From the NCBI RefSeq assembly GCF_018323985.1, contig NZ_AP024590.1:2356001-2420000 (forward strand): a DNA stretch of 64,000 nucleotides, read 5' to 3'. Numbering within the stretch: position 1 is the first letter of the stretch; every line of letters begins with the position of its first letter. Position numbers and translations under genes: made by a program. The notes under the pieces are model-generated. The model did no database searches. It saw nothing but the letters and a program-made list of their open reading frames with translations, and was not told where the DNA came from. The DNA is from Enterobacter kobei. Its GTDB lineage: Bacteria > Pseudomonadota > Gammaproteobacteria > Enterobacterales > Enterobacteriaceae. This document shows positions 8,435-16,582 of this stretch, one piece after another.

Positions 8435-9312
8435 CGCTGCCGGGTGGCGTACCAGCACAATAGCGATCCGCCGCACACCATCAGCGCCCCCTGCCAGAAC
8501 GACAGTGACAGCGGGGCGCTCAGAAGCAGCGCTGCCAGCGCGGAAGAGAGCACCGGGGTGAAATAAGACGCGGCGGCGAGCACATTGACATGCCCGTGCA
8601 ATATCCCGGTATTCCAGGCCGCATAACCAAAACCCAGCGCGCAGGCGACCAGCAGCAATTTCAACGATACCAGCCAGCTGAAAATCATCGGCGGCTGGTC
8701 ACTGAGCGCGTATTTGATCCACAAACTGATGGCGGTCAGCAAAATAAAAACGGTGATGCCGTTATGCCCGCGGGCATATTTACTGGTGACAGTACAATAC
8801 GCCGCCCAGATAATTGCCCCGCAAAATGCCAGAATATAACTAAGCGGGCTGGACACCACGTTATGAGTTATATCGGCCAGGTTAAGGCCATTCTCGCCGC
8901 CCAGCACCCAACTGACGCCAAGCACGGAAAGTAACAGGCCGGGGATCACCCACAGACTGGATTTCTGCCCATTAAACAGGATGGCAAACAGAATGGTCAG
9001 GCTGGGCCACAGATAGTTCACCATGCCCACTTCAATCGCCTGATGACGGGTAGCCGCATAGCCCAGCGACAGCGCAAGGCACATCTCATAGCTGACAAAC
9101 AGCAGACTTCCGGCAAGTAAATAACGCGGTGGGAAACGACGGATATCAGGAAACCCGACGGTAACAAGCAACAGCAGGCCGCTCAGGGTGTAAATCATGG
9201 CCGCGCCACCCACCGGTCCAAGCCCCTCACTGACGCCACGGATCAGCCCGACCATGGTGCTCCATAATATAATCGCCAGTAAGCCGATCAGCGTTGCTCT
9301 TTTTTTGGTCAT
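8431..9312 (-). CDS. yddG: aromatic amino-acid / paraquat exporter YddG (DMT family)
   Basis: 293 residues, the same length as E. coli YddG, with near-identical blocks such as STMVGLIRGVSEGLGPVGGA, RHQAIEVGMVNYLWPSLTIL and SSALAALLLSAPLS. The ten hydrophobic segments form two EamA repeats. The protein exports aromatic amino acids across the inner membrane. Its 3' end overlaps the smvA stop by 4 nt on the other strand. Confidence 0.93.
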   Translation of the reverse strand: MTKKRATLIGLLAIILWSTMVGLIRGVSEGLGPVGGAAMIYTLSGLLLLVTVGFPDIRRFPPRYLLAGSLLFVSYEMCLALSLGYAATRHQAIEVGMVNYLWPSLTILFAILFNGQKSSLWVIPGLLLSVLGVSWVLGGENGLNLADITHNVVSSPLSYILAFCGAIIWAAYCTVTSKYARGHNGITVFILLTAISLWIKYALSDQPPMIFSWLVSLKLLLVACALGFGYAAWNTGILHGHVNVLAAASYFTPVLSSALAALLLSAPLSLSFWQGALMVCGGSLLCWYATRQR

Positions 9313-9398
9313 CCCGCGCCCGTTATTCCCCTGAAATCCGCAGGCGAATTTATAACATTATTTGCGCCAGTGCATCCCTGCAACTGGCGTCATTACAA

Positions 9399-11096
9399 TC
9401 AGATAGACGTTCTGCGGTAGCTGCGGTATTCCGGCTGCCAGAAGTTTTCTTCGATCGCTTGCTGTAACGCCTCAGCGGAGGTTTTTACCGCCAGACCCTC
9501 TTCCTGCGCCATTTTGGCAACCGCCAGCGCAATCGCCCGCGATACGGTCTGAATGTCTTTCAGCGCCGGGAGCACCATGCCTTCACCGCGGTTCGCCAGC
9601 GGGGAGTGCTGGGCCAGGGTTTCGCTGGCGGCCATCAGCATGTTGTCGCTAATGCGGGATGCGCCGGAGGAGATCACCCCAAGACCGATGCCAGGGAAGA
9701 TATAGGCGTTATTGCACTGGGCGATAGGGATCACTTTATCCTGCCAGTGAACCGGCATAAACGGACTGCCGGTGGCGACCAGCGCCTGGCCTTCGGTCCA
9801 GGTAATGATGTCCTGCGGGGTGGCTTCCACGCGGGAGGTCGGGTTCGACAGCGGCAGCACGATAGGGCGCGGGCAGTGCTTATGCATTTCGCGAATGATT
9901 TCTTCGGTGAATAATCCGGTCTGCCCGGAGACGCCGATCAGAATATCCGGCTTGGCATTGCGCACCACGTCCAGCAGCGAAATCGCCTCGGCGTCGGTGT
10001 CCCAGTGTTGCAGGTTGTCGCGCTTTTGCACCAGTTTGCTCTGGAACGACAGCAGGTTTGGCATCTGATCGGTCAGCAGGCCAAAGCGATCCACCATAAA
10101 GACATTTTGACGTGCCGCCTCTTCGCTCAGACCTTCACGCTGCATCTGGGCGACAATCTGCTCGGCGATACCGCAGCCGGCAGAGCCTGCACCGAGGAAC
10201 ACCACTTTTTGCTGGCTCAGCTGGCTGCCCGCCGCGCGGCTGGCAGCGATAAGCGTGCCTACGGTGACCGCAGCGGTGCCCTGAATATCATCGTTGAACG
10301 AGCAGATTTCATCGCGATAGCGGGTCAGCAGCGGCATGGCGTTTTTCTGCGCGAAGTCTTCGAACTGCAACAGCACGTCCGGCCAGCGCTGTTTCACTGC
10401 CTGAATAAATTCATCGACAAAGGCGTAGTACTCATCGCCGGTGATACGCGGATGACGCCAGCCCATATACAGCGGATCGTTGAGCAACTGCTGGTTATTG
10501 GTACCGACATCCAGCACCACTGGCAGGGTGTAAGCCGGGCTGATGCCGCCACAGGCGGTGTAAAGAGAGAGCTTGCCGATAGGGATGCCCATGCCGCCGA
10601 TGCCCTGATCGCCGAGGCCCAGAATGCGCTCGCCGTCGGTGACCACAATCACTTTAATATTGTGGGTCGGCACGTTTTGCAGCATGTCATCCATGTTGTG
10701 ACGGTTCTGATAAGAGATGAATACCCCACGTGCGCGGCGGTAAATCTCAGAAAAACGTTCGCAGGCGGAGCCGACGGTCGGGGTGTAGATCACCGGCATC
10801 ATCTCGTCGAGGTGGTTATCGACCAGACGGTAGAACAAGGTTTCGTTAGTGTCCTGGATGTTACGCAGGTAAATGTGCTTGTCGATTTCCGTTTTGAAGC
10901 CCTGATACTGTAACCAGGCGCGCTCGGCCTGCTCCTCAATGGTTTCCACCACATCAGGCAACAGCCCGAGCAGGTTAAAGTTGCTGCGTTCTTCAAGGCT
11001 GAAGGCGCTGCCCTTGTTGAGAAGCGGGAATTCCAGCAACACTGGACCGGCATAGGGGATGTACAGAGAACGGTTTTTTTTATACTTAAGTAACAT
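9399..11096 (-). CDS. maeA: NAD-dependent malic enzyme (malate dehydrogenase, decarboxylating)
   Basis: 565 residues. The N-terminal malic domain contains RSLYIPYAGPVLLEFPLL and MPVIYTPTVGSACE. The NAD-binding domain follows with LQFEDFAQKNA, FNDDIQGTAAVTVGT and the nucleotide loop VVFLGAGSAGCGIAE. It converts malate and NAD+ to pyruvate, CO2 and NADH in the cytoplasm. AAAGGAG lies 8 nt before the start. yddG and sra flank it as in E. coli. Confidence 0.95.
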   Translation of the reverse strand: MLLKYKKNRSLYIPYAGPVLLEFPLLNKGSAFSLEERSNFNLLGLLPDVVETIEEQAERAWLQYQGFKTEIDKHIYLRNIQDTNETLFYRLVDNHLDEMMPVIYTPTVGSACERFSEIYRRARGVFISYQNRHNMDDMLQNVPTHNIKVIVVTDGERILGLGDQGIGGMGIPIGKLSLYTACGGISPAYTLPVVLDVGTNNQQLLNDPLYMGWRHPRITGDEYYAFVDEFIQAVKQRWPDVLLQFEDFAQKNAMPLLTRYRDEICSFNDDIQGTAAVTVGTLIAASRAAGSQLSQQKVVFLGAGSAGCGIAEQIVAQMQREGLSEEAARQNVFMVDRFGLLTDQMPNLLSFQSKLVQKRDNLQHWDTDAEAISLLDVVRNAKPDILIGVSGQTGLFTEEIIREMHKHCPRPIVLPLSNPTSRVEATPQDIITWTEGQALVATGSPFMPVHWQDKVIPIAQCNNAYIFPGIGLGVISSGASRISDNMLMAASETLAQHSPLANRGEGMVLPALKDIQTVSRAIALAVAKMAQEEGLAVKTSAEALQQAIEENFWQPEYRSYRRTSI

Positions 11097-11245
11097 CTCA
11101 AAACTCCTTTAAAAACGATCCCGTCACCTGCGTCATGACGGGGACGGCGGCGGCGCAAGTATAAAGCATGCAGATAGCAAATACTTCTCAGTTGCGTCAA
11201 TCGTAAGGAGAATGTTGCAGAATTGCGAGGCAGGTTCAACAGGCC

Positions 11246-11270
11246 CGGCAGACGCGCGCCGCCGGGCAAA
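11246..11270. repeat. GC-rich inverted repeat between sra and maeA
   Basis: GCCCGGC and GCCGGGC can form a stem around a GC-rich loop in the 179-bp gap between sra and maeA. It resembles a REP element; there is no U tract for a classical terminator. Confidence 0.5.
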
Positions 11271-11275
11271 TACAA

Positions 11276-11413
11276 TTAAGACTCCGCGCGGCGATGGCGG
11301 CCGGTACGGCGCGTTACCACGGTAGCTTGATCCCCTTTGGTAACGACTTTTCTCTGGTTCGACAGCTTATAATCCATACCCAGAACATGACGTGCCTGAC
11401 GATTCGTTTTCAT
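11276..11413 (-). CDS. sra: stationary-phase ribosome-associated protein Sra (RpsV)
   Basis: A 45-codon ORF starting MKTNRQARHVLGMDYKLSNQ and ending GRHRRAES, very basic throughout. It matches E. coli Sra ([20 protein letters not shown]) in length and pattern. Sra is a small protein that associates with the 30S subunit in stationary phase. The ATG follows AAGGAGTC. Its position upstream of maeA on the same strand is conserved with E. coli. It is too short for length-filtered gene finding. Confidence 0.93.
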   Translation of the reverse strand: MKTNRQARHVLGMDYKLSNQRKVVTKGDQATVVTRRTGRHRRAES

Positions 11414-11614
11414 GCTGACTCCTTAATACTGTGACAAGTTTCAAGGACGCGCCCGCCGCAATGGCGGGTGAGCGTAATCCCATAGCAAAACTGATGCCGC
11501 ACGGTACAAAAATTGCGCGGCACCCTTGATGTTCGGTCATCCCATACCAAATATCAATGGCTGCGCTGGCTTTCAGAACAGTCTGTGATGTCACTCAGGT
11601 TCTCCTTCTCCAGG

Positions 11615-11637
11615 CCCTCTCCCGACGGGAGAGGGCG
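11615..11637 (-). terminator. strong hairpin after the ABC-F gene
   Basis: GCCCTCTCCCG and its complement CGGGAGAGGGC form an 11-bp perfect stem with almost no loop immediately 3' of the ABC-F stop codon. No clear U tract follows, so it may stabilise the mRNA 3' end rather than terminate by itself. Confidence 0.5.
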
Positions 11638-11646
11638 ATGTGTGGA

Positions 11647-13365
11647 TCACTCCAGTTCCAGCTGTCGGTTAATGTTGTCGATAGCCGCCTGCCACTGCGC
11701 CTGTAAATGCGGCTTCTGATGTTTTGGCTTACGCGCCAGATCCTCAGCCAGCCGGGTTTCCAGGGCGATCAGTTCTGCCAGCAGCCGATCGGCATCGGTC
11801 TCTGGCGTCGTCGGCGTTGAGGTGATGGCGACAGGGGCGACCACCGCGTCCGGCTCCCGTAGCCGCGCGAATACCGCTTCCACGTCGTGCCACTCCTGGA
11901 GTTCGCCGTCCTCAATCAGCCAGAAACGATTACAGCTGCTGGTGATCAGATCGCGATCGTGACTCACCAGCAACACGCCGCCGTCAAAGCCCGACAGCGT
12001 TTGTGCCAGCGCTTCTTTACCTTCCATATCCAGATGGTTGGTTGGCTCATCCAGCATCAACAGCGCATAGCGCGCCAGCGACATGCCGACAAACAGCAGG
12101 CGTGAACGCTCGCCGCCGCTTAACGTGCTGACCCGCTGTCCGTGACGCGCCCAGGCAAAACCCGCGGCGATCAGCGCCTGCTTGCGCACGTCCGGCGGCG
12201 GGGCGAACGGCTCCAGGGCATCAAACAGCGTGTCATCGTCATGCAGTTGATGCAGCGTCTGATCGTAATAACCGATGGTAACGCGCGGATGCAGCACCAC
12301 GCCGTCATAAAGACGCTGCTGCTGATAATGCTGCCACAGCAAGCGTAACAGCGAGGATTTACCGCAGCCGTTACGTCCCATGATCGCCACGCGGTCACCG
12401 CTTTTTATACGGGCCAGCGGCAGCGTAAACAGCGGGGCGGCATCCGCAGCCGGAGCAACCGCTAATTCGCGCATTTCCAGCAACCGGTCGGCGCGCAAGG
12501 CATCGCCCTGAAGCGTGAGCGTCCAGTGGCTACCGGCGGTGACGTCGGTCTGCACCTCTTTCAGACGCAGGATCTGCTTTTCCATCTGCTTCGCCTTACG
12601 GGCGAGATCTTCGTTATCGTAAACCTGTCCCCAGGTCGCCAGCCGTTTGGCGCTGGCGGCGATGCGGTCGATCTCTTTCTGCTCGGCTTTCTGGCGCTGG
12701 GCGTCAGTTTCATCCCGCTCCGCCAGCGCCCGCCGTGCTGCCTGACATGGCAGCGCAAAACAGTGCAGCGTCTGGTCGCGCAGGATCCAGGTGGTGTTAG
12801 TCACCGCATCCAGCAGTCGGGCATCGTGGGACACCAGCACAAAGCTGCCGTTCCACGCCTGCAAAAACTGCTCCAGCCACAGCAGCGTGGGGAGATCGAG
12901 ATGGTTGCTCGGCTCATCCAGCAGTAACAGATCCGGCTGGCGGATGAGCGCCTGCGCCAGTAGCAGCCGCGTGTGCTGACCGCCGCTGAGCGTACCCGCG
13001 CACAATTGCCATTCCCGCTCGCTGAAGCCCTGGCTGGCGAGCAAGGTTTCCGCCTGCCAGCGATGGCTGTCACGTTCGGCCTGCGGCAGTTGCGACAGCA
13101 CCGCGTCAAGCATGGTGAGGGCGGCGAGTTCGTCAGGCAGGAGTTGTTCGACCCGCGCCAGCAGGCAGTGTCGGGCCACAGAATAGACGCCAGCGGTCGG
13201 GGAAAGGGTGCCATCCAGCACTTTTAACAGCGTGCTTTTGCCGCAGCCGTTATAGCCCACCAGACCAATGCGGTCGCCTTTTTTGACGGTAAAAGAGAGA
13301 TCGCGAAACAGCGAACCAAACGCCGTATCGACACGAAGGGATTGTGCAGTTAGTAATGTGCTCAT
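11647..13365 (-). CDS. ABC-F family ATPase (ribosome-associated translation factor type)
   Basis: 572 residues with two ABC domains and no membrane segments. Domain 1 has Walker A GYNGCGKST (37-45) and signature LSGGQHTR; domain 2 has GRNGCGKSS and LSGGERSR; both Walker B motifs are intact (LLLLDEPSNHLD, LMLDEPTNHLD). A charged linker (KAEQKEIDRIAASAKRL...) separates them, the element that reaches the tRNA site in ABC-F proteins. It is not EttA, Uup, YbiT or YheS as I know them. ABC-F proteins rescue or protect ribosomes. The gene is preceded by a leader peptide and alternative stems, so expression probably responds to ribosome stalling. Confidence 0.85.
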   Translation of the reverse strand: MSTLLTAQSLRVDTAFGSLFRDLSFTVKKGDRIGLVGYNGCGKSTLLKVLDGTLSPTAGVYSVARHCLLARVEQLLPDELAALTMLDAVLSQLPQAERDSHRWQAETLLASQGFSEREWQLCAGTLSGGQHTRLLLAQALIRQPDLLLLDEPSNHLDLPTLLWLEQFLQAWNGSFVLVSHDARLLDAVTNTTWILRDQTLHCFALPCQAARRALAERDETDAQRQKAEQKEIDRIAASAKRLATWGQVYDNEDLARKAKQMEKQILRLKEVQTDVTAGSHWTLTLQGDALRADRLLEMRELAVAPAADAAPLFTLPLARIKSGDRVAIMGRNGCGKSSLLRLLWQHYQQQRLYDGVVLHPRVTIGYYDQTLHQLHDDDTLFDALEPFAPPPDVRKQALIAAGFAWARHGQRVSTLSGGERSRLLFVGMSLARYALLMLDEPTNHLDMEGKEALAQTLSGFDGGVLLVSHDRDLITSSCNRFWLIEDGELQEWHDVEAVFARLREPDAVVAPVAITSTPTTPETDADRLLAELIALETRLAEDLARKPKHQKPHLQAQWQAAIDNINRQLELE

Positions 13366-13371
13366 TGCTTA

Positions 13372-13504
13372 CTCAAGAGTTACAGGCACGCGTGTGCCTC
13401 GTCAAACCTCGCTGACGATAACCCGGTAAGCCCGAGAGAAGGGAATTAGGTGATAGCTTCGCTCAAGCTTCAGTTATCGCAGCACGATACCGATAACGCT
13501 TGAG
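13372..13504 (-). promoter_or_regulatory. attenuator-like alternative stems before the ABC-F gene
   Basis: On the minus strand GTTATCG occurs inside the leader ORF (13491-13497) and again downstream (13416-13422). The complementary CGATAAC (13473-13479), which overlaps the leader stop, can pair with either. CTCAAGC (13498-13504) pairs with GCTTGAG (13462-13468), stacking on the first stem, or with CTTGAG (13372-13377) just before the ABC-F ATG. A further perfect hairpin AGGCAC/GTGCCT lies at 13384-13399. A ribosome stalled late in the leader would free CGATAAC for the downstream partner. The layout fits attenuation; the mechanism is inference. Confidence 0.6.
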
Positions 13505-13557
13505 CTGTGGCGATCGCCAAAATGATGTGAATGGATAAACAATTCACAGCACAGCAT
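13474..13557 (-). CDS. 27-codon leader peptide upstream of the ABC-F gene
   Basis: ATG at 13557 sits 6 nt after a perfect AAAGGAGG (13564-13571), the strongest ribosome site in the neighbourhood. The ORF encodes a 27-residue peptide beginning MLCCELFIHSHHFGDRH and ending IGIVLR, rich in His, Cys and Ser. Its last codons and stop lie inside mutually exclusive RNA stems that extend to the ABC-F start 109 nt away. The combination of strong initiation, short length and switchable structure matches regulatory leader peptides such as those before erm and other ABC-F genes. I do not know a described homologue. Confidence 0.65.
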   Translation of the reverse strand: MLCCELFIHSHHFGDRHSSSVIGIVLR

Positions 13558-13625
13558 AAGTAACCTCCTTTTATATTTATCAGGTGAATGAATGGGGTGA
13601 GTGTAACGAGCAAAGCGGGCTTTGC

Positions 13626-14705
13626 CTAGTCGCCAGCCACTACCAGATTTTGTCCTGCCAGGCGGGAGAGATTGCCGCCGAGCCGCATGTTATTCAACGG
13701 GCGCAACGCGGCAAGTCGGTCATTCGCCGCCGCCGGACAGGTATAGAGGGAGCACCAGGCTTCCAGCCATGCCAGATTGGTCGGCTGATCTAAAAAGTGA
13801 CGATCCTGTTCGCTGCCAGTGGCTTCCCGGAAGGGCGTGGGATCGTCAAACCCGGCGATAACCCGTTCGCCAAGACGTTTTAGCGCAGCGTTTTCGGCAT
13901 CGTTCAGGGCAACGTGATTAGCACGGGCAAACAGCGCCAGCATCACCAGCGGTTGCAGGGCGTAATTATGGTAGGCCAGCGCCCGCTGACGGCGTTTCAG
14001 CTCGTTGGGTAAAAATCCGCGCGCATCCACCTGCGCAAGGCCAGTGCGTAGCAGGGCAACGGCGTCATCAAACAGATCGTCGCGCCCGGTGACGATGGCC
14101 GTCGACATCAGCGCCCAGCCCGCCCAGTAGCTGTGATTGTTGATTTTGTTAAGCGGCAATCCGCGCCAGTCACGGGCAGTCAGCGTACCGAGCTGGCTTA
14201 GCCAGTGCTCCACCTCTGCGGCGGCAGGATCATGGTTCAGCGCTGAGTGGGGAGCGAACTTCAGCTGTATCCAGGCCGAGGAAAAGCTCGCCAGCGCCCA
14301 TTTACGCACCGATCTGCCGGTATGGCTGGTGTCCGTGGAGGTGAGCGCACCGGCCCGCGCCCAGCTATCCAGCGCGAGGATGGCACAACGACTGTCGCCC
14401 CGTTGCACCAGTTTGCTGACCTGGCGCTCCATCGCGTCAATCGTGCGGGTCGAATCGCGATAGGCCTCTTCCGCAGCCTTATTCAGCGTGGCGCGGGCCG
14501 CGTCGGATCCTTCATATTTACTGCGCAGGCGCAGCGCGCCGGTATAGGGCGGCGGCACCGGCGGGCAGGCTTCTTTTGCCGCTGCGGGTTGCACGGGCAG
14601 GGTAAAACCGACAGGAGGCAGGTACTGTGCGGCATGCGCCGTCGCGCTGAACGACACGGCCGCCGCCAGTACCAGCAGAGAGGAAAGACGTAACGATCGC
14701 AGCAC
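13626..14705 (-). CDS. alginate lyase family protein (AlgL/PL5-like), secreted
   Basis: 359 residues from a GTG start with AAGG about 8 nt upstream. The signal peptide is MLRSLRLSSLLVLAAAVSFS followed by ATAHA, giving a periplasmic protein. The body is an all-alpha fold containing NNHSYWAGW, the conserved catalytic-region motif of AlgL mannuronate lyases, plus a conserved YHNYALQPLVMLA helix. AlgL cleaves poly-mannuronate by beta-elimination. No other alginate gene is nearby, so its substrate here may be another uronate polymer. Confidence 0.75.
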   Translation of the reverse strand: MLRSLRLSSLLVLAAAVSFSATAHAAQYLPPVGFTLPVQPAAAKEACPPVPPPYTGALRLRSKYEGSDAARATLNKAAEEAYRDSTRTIDAMERQVSKLVQRGDSRCAILALDSWARAGALTSTDTSHTGRSVRKWALASFSSAWIQLKFAPHSALNHDPAAAEVEHWLSQLGTLTARDWRGLPLNKINNHSYWAGWALMSTAIVTGRDDLFDDAVALLRTGLAQVDARGFLPNELKRRQRALAYHNYALQPLVMLALFARANHVALNDAENAALKRLGERVIAGFDDPTPFREATGSEQDRHFLDQPTNLAWLEAWCSLYTCPAAANDRLAALRPLNNMRLGGNLSRLAGQNLVVAGD

Positions 14706-14747
14706 AGTGTCAGCCTTAAGGTCTGATAAAGCTGAAACTATAGCAAA

Positions 14748-16286
14748 TTAATGCGTGCCAAAAACCTGCACCGCACGTTGCAGGCGGGCGGCGCGGGCAG
14801 AGAGATCGCCTGCGGCGTCGGTTACCAGCTCCACCATGCCATTATTGTTATGCGTCATCACGCCGATACGCGATACCGAGCTGTTAATCAGCTGTAACGC
14901 CTGCGTCTGCTCCTGGGTGGCGGTGCCGATCTCGTTGATCATCGTCGACATATGAATAACGTTATCGATCATCGCCGTCAGGTGGGATTCCGTACTCTCC
15001 ACCATCGCCACACCGTGGCTGACGTTGGCGACATTTTTTTCGATCAGCGTTTTGATCTCTTTTGCCGCCGAGGCGGAATGCTGCGCCAGGTTACGCACTT
15101 CCGCTGCCACCACCGCAAAACCACGTCCTGACTCGCCCGCGCGGGCGGCCTCTACCGCCGCATTCAGTGCCAGGATATTGGTCTGGAAGGCGATGCTGTC
15201 GATCACGCCGATAATATCGACAATCTGCCGGTTATCGCGGGACACCGACTGCATAATGCTGATGGTTTGCTTCATGATGTCGCCACTGCTGATGGCATTG
15301 CTGCTGGTTTCATCGGCGCGAACCATCGCCTCGCTGGCGGTTTCCGCCGTCTGCTTCACTGCGCTGGCGATCTCTTCCACCGCCGCGGCGGTCTGGTGCA
15401 GATCGGCTGCGGTTTCTTCAGTGCGGGTATGCAGGGAGCTGCCTTCTTTGGCGACGCGCTGGCTGATCTGCCGGATACCGTGCAGCTGCGTATTCACATC
15501 ATCGACAAGGGAATTCAGATTAAGCCCGGACTGATTCACCATCCGCAGCAATAAACCAATTTCATCGACACGGTTAAACTGTATGTAATCTGCTTTGCGT
15601 CCGGAAATGACTTTCTGCATCTGGCTGAGGATGGTTTTTAACGGTCGCGCTATTTGTGTAGTTAAAAACAGCGATAATAAAGCAAAGATCATCACCGTTG
15701 CGCTTATTTTCACCGGCAACATAACCGGCGTGATTTGCAGCGCCAGCGTCGCCAGCAGGCTAATAACTATCCCGAGATGAATACGCTTAGAGACACTTAT
15801 CCACTGAAAAAGGGACAGGAAAGAAAATACCCCCCGGCGTACCAACAGCCCTTTATAAAAGCGATGGCCTTTAAGACTGTTTTCATTTACCGCTGTATAA
15901 AGTTTTTCGCAGGCGTCGATTTCATCGCGCAGTGGAATATTGCGTACCGAGATGTAGCCGGTTAGTTGCTCCTGCTGATAAACCGGCGTGACGTTCGCAC
16001 GCACCCAGTAGTGATCGCCGTTCAGACGGCGGTTCTTCACCAGCCCCGTCCAGCTCTCACCCTGCTGGATGGTGAACCACATATCCGCAAATGCTGCCGG
16101 CGGCATGTCGGGATGGCGAATAATATTATGCGGCTCACCCGTCAACTGGTCTTCTTCATAACCACTGGCATCAATAAATGCGGAGTTGGCATAAGAAATA
16201 TGACTGTGTGTATCGGTGGTCGACATTAATGTCATGCCATCTTTAAGCAAATACTCTTTTTGTGTAACAGGAGTGTTACGCTTCAT
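14748..16286 (-). CDS. Aer-like aerotaxis receptor (PAS, membrane anchor, HAMP-like, MCP signalling domain)
   Basis: 512 residues from the ATG at 16286 (MKRNTPVTQKEYLL...); an upstream in-frame start at 16385 adds 33 residues with no obvious ribosome site. The N-terminal PAS domain contains RHPDMPPAAFADMWFTIQQG and KNRRLNGDHYWVRANVTP, closely matching the FAD-binding PAS of E. coli Aer. Two hydrophobic segments follow near residues 170-215. The hairpin signalling domain has the core AFQTNILALNAAVEAARAGE. It probably senses redox or oxygen state from the cytoplasmic side and signals through CheA/CheW. No NWETF-like tail is present. Confidence 0.85.
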   Translation of the reverse strand: MKRNTPVTQKEYLLKDGMTLMSTTDTHSHISYANSAFIDASGYEEDQLTGEPHNIIRHPDMPPAAFADMWFTIQQGESWTGLVKNRRLNGDHYWVRANVTPVYQQEQLTGYISVRNIPLRDEIDACEKLYTAVNENSLKGHRFYKGLLVRRGVFSFLSLFQWISVSKRIHLGIVISLLATLALQITPVMLPVKISATVMIFALLSLFLTTQIARPLKTILSQMQKVISGRKADYIQFNRVDEIGLLLRMVNQSGLNLNSLVDDVNTQLHGIRQISQRVAKEGSSLHTRTEETAADLHQTAAAVEEIASAVKQTAETASEAMVRADETSSNAISSGDIMKQTISIMQSVSRDNRQIVDIIGVIDSIAFQTNILALNAAVEAARAGESGRGFAVVAAEVRNLAQHSASAAKEIKTLIEKNVANVSHGVAMVESTESHLTAMIDNVIHMSTMINEIGTATQEQTQALQLINSSVSRIGVMTHNNNGMVELVTDAAGDLSARAARLQRAVQVFGTH

Positions 16287-16549
16287 GAAATCCCCACAAT
16301 GAAGTGCTTCAGGCAATCCCTGAAAATAAAGTGTCGGATAATGCGTGTATTTTGTTTTCGGCGGGACATTTTCTACTAAGCGCAATGCAACGGATAGTGC
16401 CCAGGAGAAATATTTTTTAAGCAGGTATTAAATCGGCATGTTATTAAATTGATAAATAAAAATGGCGGCGCTCTTTTATAAAGAACGCCCTGAAGACTTA
16501 ACGCAAATAAAAAGTGCTTATGCTGAATAAAAGCAGACCAGGCATTTTC

Positions 16550-16578
16550 GCATGAGGCATTTTATTAACACCTCATGC
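16550..16578 (-). terminator. hairpin after the LacI-type gene
   Basis: GCATGAGG (16550-16557) and CCTCATGC (16571-16578) form an 8-bp stem directly downstream of the LacI stop codon on the minus strand. The remaining gap up to the Aer-like gene is A/T-rich with no ORF I can support. Confidence 0.5.
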
Positions 16579-16582
16579 ACAT

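Noticed and set aside
10005..10913. 302-residue frame antisense to maeA
   Set aside because: It lies wholly within the well-supported maeA gene on the other strand, has no ribosome site and encodes a His/Gln-rich mixture typical of antisense frames.
13441..13500. Intrinsic terminator with U tract in the ABC-F leader
   Set aside because: The stems are clear but no run of U follows any of them, so control is more likely at translation or through Rho than by a classical terminator.
16287..16385. Extended N terminus of the Aer-like receptor
   Set aside because: The extra 33 residues lack a ribosome site and are not Aer-like; the ATG at 16286 fits the family start.
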